From assembly GCA_963746605.1 (NCBI GenBank), contig CAVVCH010000002.1:1-64000 (forward strand): a DNA stretch of 64,000 bases, written 5' to 3'. Position 1 is the first letter of the stretch. Every line of letters begins with the position of its first letter. The translations under genes were made by a program, and so were the position numbers. Under the pieces are notes generated by a model. That model was not told the DNA's origin. It did not search any database and saw only the letters and a program-made list of their open reading frames with translations. Source of the DNA: CAVQSS01 sp963746605 (GTDB lineage: Bacteria > Desulfobacterota > RBG-13-43-22). Shown here in pieces: positions 60,951-64,000 of this stretch.

Positions 60951-61640
60951 ATGGCCCTCAGCCGGCCGAAACAGATTCAAATTGCCCTGGCGGCCAATCT
61001 GGCCTACGGTCTCTGTAAACTCTGGTTCTCCACCTGCCGCGTTAAAATTCTCCAGCCGGAAATCCATCAACAATGGGCGCTGGGGCCTCGCCCCTATATC
61101 GGCGCCACCTGGCACCGGGGGGCTATCTTCTATTGCTATTACTACGGCCCGCAGCACCACCTGGTTATGTTCAGTCAGAGCGAGGACGGGGAATATCTGG
61201 CCCGTTTCGCCCAAAAATGCGGCATGATACCGGTGCGAGGATCCTCCACCCGGGGCGGACAGCGGGCCCTGGTCCAGATGATCCGCCACCTGCGCGAAGG
61301 CCGGGGGCACTGCGCCACGGTCCTGGACGGCCCCCAGGGGCCGCGTTTCGTGGCCAAAAAGGGATTGCTGGTCCTGGCCAAAAACACCGGGGCCCCGCTG
61401 CTGCCCGGTATCTGGTCCGCCGACCGGGTCATCACCCTGGAAAAAACCTGGGACCGGACCATGGTCCCGGCCCCTTTCAGCCGCATCGCCATCGGTTACG
61501 GACAGCCTCTGTTCATCCCCCGGGACTGCTCCGAGGACGATCTGGAGGGTTTTCGTCTGGAACTGGAAAACCGGTTGAATGACGCTGTGCGGGAAACGGA
61601 TGATCATTGCGGTTACAGGACCCGCGGCCTCAATCCTTAG
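60951..61640 (+). CDS. Lysophospholipid acyltransferase-family protein (DUF374)
   Basis: The protein has 229 residues. It belongs to the LPLAT-like DUF374 group: YIGATWHRGAIFYCYYY carries the catalytic histidine (HRG in place of HxxxxD), followed by MIPVRGSSTRGGQRALVQMI and TVLDGPQGPRFVAKKGLLVL. DUF374 members are thought to acylate lipid A or phospholipids at the inner membrane. It starts four bases after the DUF1178 gene. It may function with the nearby hexapeptide and ATP-grasp genes in envelope synthesis. Confidence 0.87.
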   Translation: MALSRPKQIQIALAANLAYGLCKLWFSTCRVKILQPEIHQQWALGPRPYIGATWHRGAIFYCYYYGPQHHLVMFSQSEDGEYLARFAQKCGMIPVRGSSTRGGQRALVQMIRHLREGRGHCATVLDGPQGPRFVAKKGLLVLAKNTGAPLLPGIWSADRVITLEKTWDRTMVPAPFSRIAIGYGQPLFIPRDCSEDDLEGFRLELENRLNDAVRETDDHCGYRTRGLNP

Positions 61641-61778
61641 GTTTTCCTTTAAAACCCTTGTCAAAATTCTCGTTCTTTGATAGAAATTTGTTTCTGGATG
61701 GAAGCGCAGAAGAAGAGAAGGCAATCGAACTAACAAGATTTTTTGTAGAAAAACAGAACGTTTTCTGAGGAGGTATCT
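61641..61778. other. Leader of the xanthine dehydrogenase-family gene
   Basis: This AT-rich gap has a weak promoter candidate: TTGTCA (about 61660) and TAGAAA 17 bases later. No other gene or structure is obvious. The change in base composition from the preceding gene suggests a new transcription unit starts here. Confidence 0.35.
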
Positions 61779-64000
61779 GTGAAGGATGATCTGAATATTG
61801 TCGGCCAAAGGGTGGTGCGAAGTGACTCTCTTGCCAAGGTTACCGGCGAGGCCCGTTACACCGGCGATTTGAAACTGCCCAATATGCTGGTGGCGAAAGT
61901 GCTGCGGAGCCCTTATCCCCATGCCAATATAGTCCGCATCGACGCTAAGCGGGCACTGAAGGTGCCGGGCGTGAAGGCGGCCATCAGCGGCTTTGATGCC
62001 TACGGGATCAAGTGGGGTGTCTTCCGGTATACGCAGGACCACGCCATGCTCCCCACGGACAAGGTCCGCTATATCGGGGAAGACGTAGCGGCCGTTGCGG
62101 CCGTTGACGAGGAAACGGCGCTGGAGGCCCTTTCTTACATCAAGGTAGACTATGAGCCTCTCCCCGCCGTTTTCGACCCTCTGGAGTCGATGAAAGAGGG
62201 TGCGCCACAGATCCACAACGAGTATAAGAACAACATTAACATTCACGTTCATATCGATGTGGGCGAGGTGGACAAGGCAATGAGAAAAGCCTTCCTCGTT
62301 CGAGAGGATACCTTCCGGGCTGCCGGTGAGGCCTACGCGATGATGGAGCCCTATGCGGTTGTCGCTTCCTATAAAAACGGTTTCCTCGACCTCTGGATGC
62401 CCAACGCCGGGCCCCATGTCCGGGCCAAGGCGCTGTCGAACCTCCTCAAAATACCCCTCAATCGGGTGCGTGTCCGTCATATCAATTCCGGAGGCGCATT
62501 TGGCGGACGATCCGAGGTGGCACCCGGGGACCTGGTAGCATCGCTTTTGTCCATCCAGGCCGGCCGGCCGGTAAAGCTGGTCCTCTCCCGCGAGGAGAAC
62601 GCTACGAGCTCGAGACAAATCCACGACATTATCGCCACGGTGAAAACAGGCATGAAGAAGGACGGTACCATCGTGGCCAAGGACTACCGGGCGATTTATG
62701 ACGGCGGCGCCTACAGCTCGACGGGCCCTATCGCCACCTCGATACCCTTTTATGTCTACGAGGAATGCTATCGTTTCCCCAACGTCCGGTATAATGGGTA
62801 CCGGGTGCTTACGAACAAAGGTATTCGGGGGATGTACGGTTGCCACGGAAGAGCCTTTCTCGCCGGGAATGAAGCCCAGATGGATTTTATGGCCAAAGAG
62901 CTCGGCCTGGATCCTGTGGCAATACGCCTCAAGAACGGCTTGACAGCCGGTGAAGTGACGGCGACGAAATCCAAGATAACCAGTTGCGGTCTCAAAGAAA
63001 CGATCGAGGCCGCGTCTCAAAAAACAGACTTCAAAAAGAAATGGGCCACCGCCACCAAGCTTAAAGGGATCGGCATGGGGTGCGTGGCCATCATGTGCGG
63101 TTTCCCCATGGGGTTCCGTTCCGGCTCGTCGTGCTACGTCAAGATCAATGATGACGGTCAGGTAGCACTTGTTACCGGTCTCGTTGACAACGGACAGGGA
63201 AACGAATCCATGGTAATCCAGGTGGCCTCAGAGGTCCTCGGCGTCCCCATGGAGGATATCAACCTCGTGAACGCCGACACGGAGGTCACCAACCTCGATC
63301 CGGGCGCCTATTCACAGGCGGCTGCCTTCGTCGGAGCCAACGCGGTGAAGGTGGCCTGTGAGAACGCACGCCGGAGGATCGTCGCCATTGCCGCCGAAAA
63401 GCTCGGCGTCAAAGAGGGGGACATCGATCTGAAAGACCGGATGGCTTATTCCGTGACAAAACCCGATAAAAAGATGCCCATCTCCTGGGTGGTCCGGGAA
63501 GCCTTCTCCAGGGGAGAACCGATCGTAGCGACCGGTTCTTACTTCCCCAACATCGATTTCCAGAGGGAATGGGTCTCGAGGCCCTGGGGTCAGATGGCCG
63601 GGACCTTCTCCTTTGGAACCTCTGTGGCGGAGGTAGCTATTGATTCCGAGACGGGGAAGGTCACTATCCCCCGTTTCACGGCGGCCCATGATTGCGGGCG
63701 TCCTATAAACCCTATGGCGGTGGAAGGGCAGATGGAGGGTTCCATTCAGCAGGCGGGGGTGGCGACCATTACCGAGGAGAACCTCTGGAACAGGGGCTTC
63801 CTGTTGAACCCCGATCTTCTTGAATACAAGGTTCCCCTGGCCTGTGACATGCCGGATATAGACACGATCATCATAAGTTCCCGGGACCCTGAAGGGCCTT
63901 TCGGGGCGAAGGAGGGTGGCCTGACCGTCCGCATGAACGCTTACAGCGCCGTCGCCTGCGCCGTGGCCAATGCCACCGGCGCGCTTTTCAAAGAGTTGCC
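61779..64000 (+). CDS. Xanthine dehydrogenase-family molybdopterin-binding subunit (partial at window end)
   Basis: An open frame of at least 740 codons from the GTG at 61779 (after GAGGAGG) runs off the window. The N-terminus IVGQRVVRSDSLAKVTGEAR then YTGDL, INSGGAFGGRSEVAPGDLVA, SREENATSSRQIHD and the C-terminal catalytic PEGPFGAKEGGLTVRMNAY identify the large Mo-MCD subunit of xanthine dehydrogenase / 4-hydroxybenzoyl-CoA reductase / CO dehydrogenase relatives. The loop that usually reads RGxGxPQ is RGMYGCHGRAFLAGNEAQMD. Electron-transfer and FAD subunits are not seen upstream and would lie beyond the window. The substrate is unknown. Confidence 0.88.
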   Translation, partial: MKDDLNIVGQRVVRSDSLAKVTGEARYTGDLKLPNMLVAKVLRSPYPHANIVRIDAKRALKVPGVKAAISGFDAYGIKWGVFRYTQDHAMLPTDKVRYIGEDVAAVAAVDEETALEALSYIKVDYEPLPAVFDPLESMKEGAPQIHNEYKNNINIHVHIDVGEVDKAMRKAFLVREDTFRAAGEAYAMMEPYAVVASYKNGFLDLWMPNAGPHVRAKALSNLLKIPLNRVRVRHINSGGAFGGRSEVAPGDLVASLLSIQAGRPVKLVLSREENATSSRQIHDIIATVKTGMKKDGTIVAKDYRAIYDGGAYSSTGPIATSIPFYVYEECYRFPNVRYNGYRVLTNKGIRGMYGCHGRAFLAGNEAQMDFMAKELGLDPVAIRLKNGLTAGEVTATKSKITSCGLKETIEAASQKTDFKKKWATATKLKGIGMGCVAIMCGFPMGFRSGSSCYVKINDDGQVALVTGLVDNGQGNESMVIQVASEVLGVPMEDINLVNADTEVTNLDPGAYSQAAAFVGANAVKVACENARRRIVAIAAEKLGVKEGDIDLKDRMAYSVTKPDKKMPISWVVREAFSRGEPIVATGSYFPNIDFQREWVSRPWGQMAGTFSFGTSVAEVAIDSETGKVTIPRFTAAHDCGRPINPMAVEGQMEGSIQQAGVATITEENLWNRGFLLNPDLLEYKVPLACDMPDIDTIIISSRDPEGPFGAKEGGLTVRMNAYSAVACAVANATGALFKEL

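Noticed and set aside
60930..63020. 696-codon minus-strand open frame across the DUF374 and xanthine dehydrogenase-family genes
   Set aside because: It is antisense to two genes with clear protein motifs, and its translation has no recognisable domain. It is a by-product of GC-rich codon use.

Overview
The window looks like a chromosomal segment of a Desulfobacterota (former Deltaproteobacteria) anaerobe, probably a syntroph or sulfate-reducer relative. This is inferred from gene content: a PxxKW cysteine-rich protein, lysine synthesis through an LL-diaminopimelate aminotransferase, the order argH / lipoprotein / lysA / dapF / dapB, several molybdenum or tungsten enzymes, a slipin/NfeD pair and a family 4 uracil-DNA glycosylase. 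No rRNA, CRISPR array, prophage or complete insertion sequence is visible.

Layout. 0-9 kb is accessory: an IS3-type transposase remnant, a two-subunit DMSO-reductase-family enzyme, a secreted small protein, a methyltransferase, a class A acid phosphatase, a GIY-YIG protein, a vapBC toxin-antitoxin pair, a KAS III-like enzyme and a decayed yggL. 9-12 kb is xerC-hslV-hslU. 12-25 kb is a compact biosynthetic block: argB, argD, argF, argG, argH, a lipoprotein, lysA, dapF, dapB, an FAH-family enzyme, an LL-DAP-type aminotransferase and folK. 25-36 kb holds fsa, a lytic transglycosylase, pgsA, two tRNAs, a phosphodiester glycosidase, coaBC, UDG, NfeD, slipin and a LarA-like protein. On the minus strand at 36-39.7 kb are mdh, an SGNH esterase, mutM and a TrmJ-like methyltransferase. 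39.8-46.3 kb has a peptide-type ABC importer without ATPase genes, followed by a 950-residue fusion of an aldehyde:ferredoxin oxidoreductase with an iron-dependent alcohol dehydrogenase. 46.5-53.4 kb is xseA-xseB-ispA-dxs-tlyA-aminotransferase. 53.5-58.6 kb is PxxKW and pilB-pilC-pilS. 58.7-64 kb has a beta-helix transferase-like protein, an ATP-grasp protein, a DUF1178 protein, a DUF374 acyltransferase and the start of a xanthine-dehydrogenase-family large subunit cut by the window end.

Most genes lie in tight plus-strand runs with 4-base overlaps, so the arg/lys block, coaBC-udg-nfeD and dxs-tlyA-aminotransferase are likely operons. Gaps between them are full of dispersed inverted repeats of several families. 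Some reach into the 3' ends of genes (argB, argD, dapB, the peptide-binding protein). Two copies of a five-hairpin element with compensatory base changes precede argF and dapF. At least ten genes carry single-base frameshifts, including hslU and folK, which suggests residual sequencing errors more than real gene loss.
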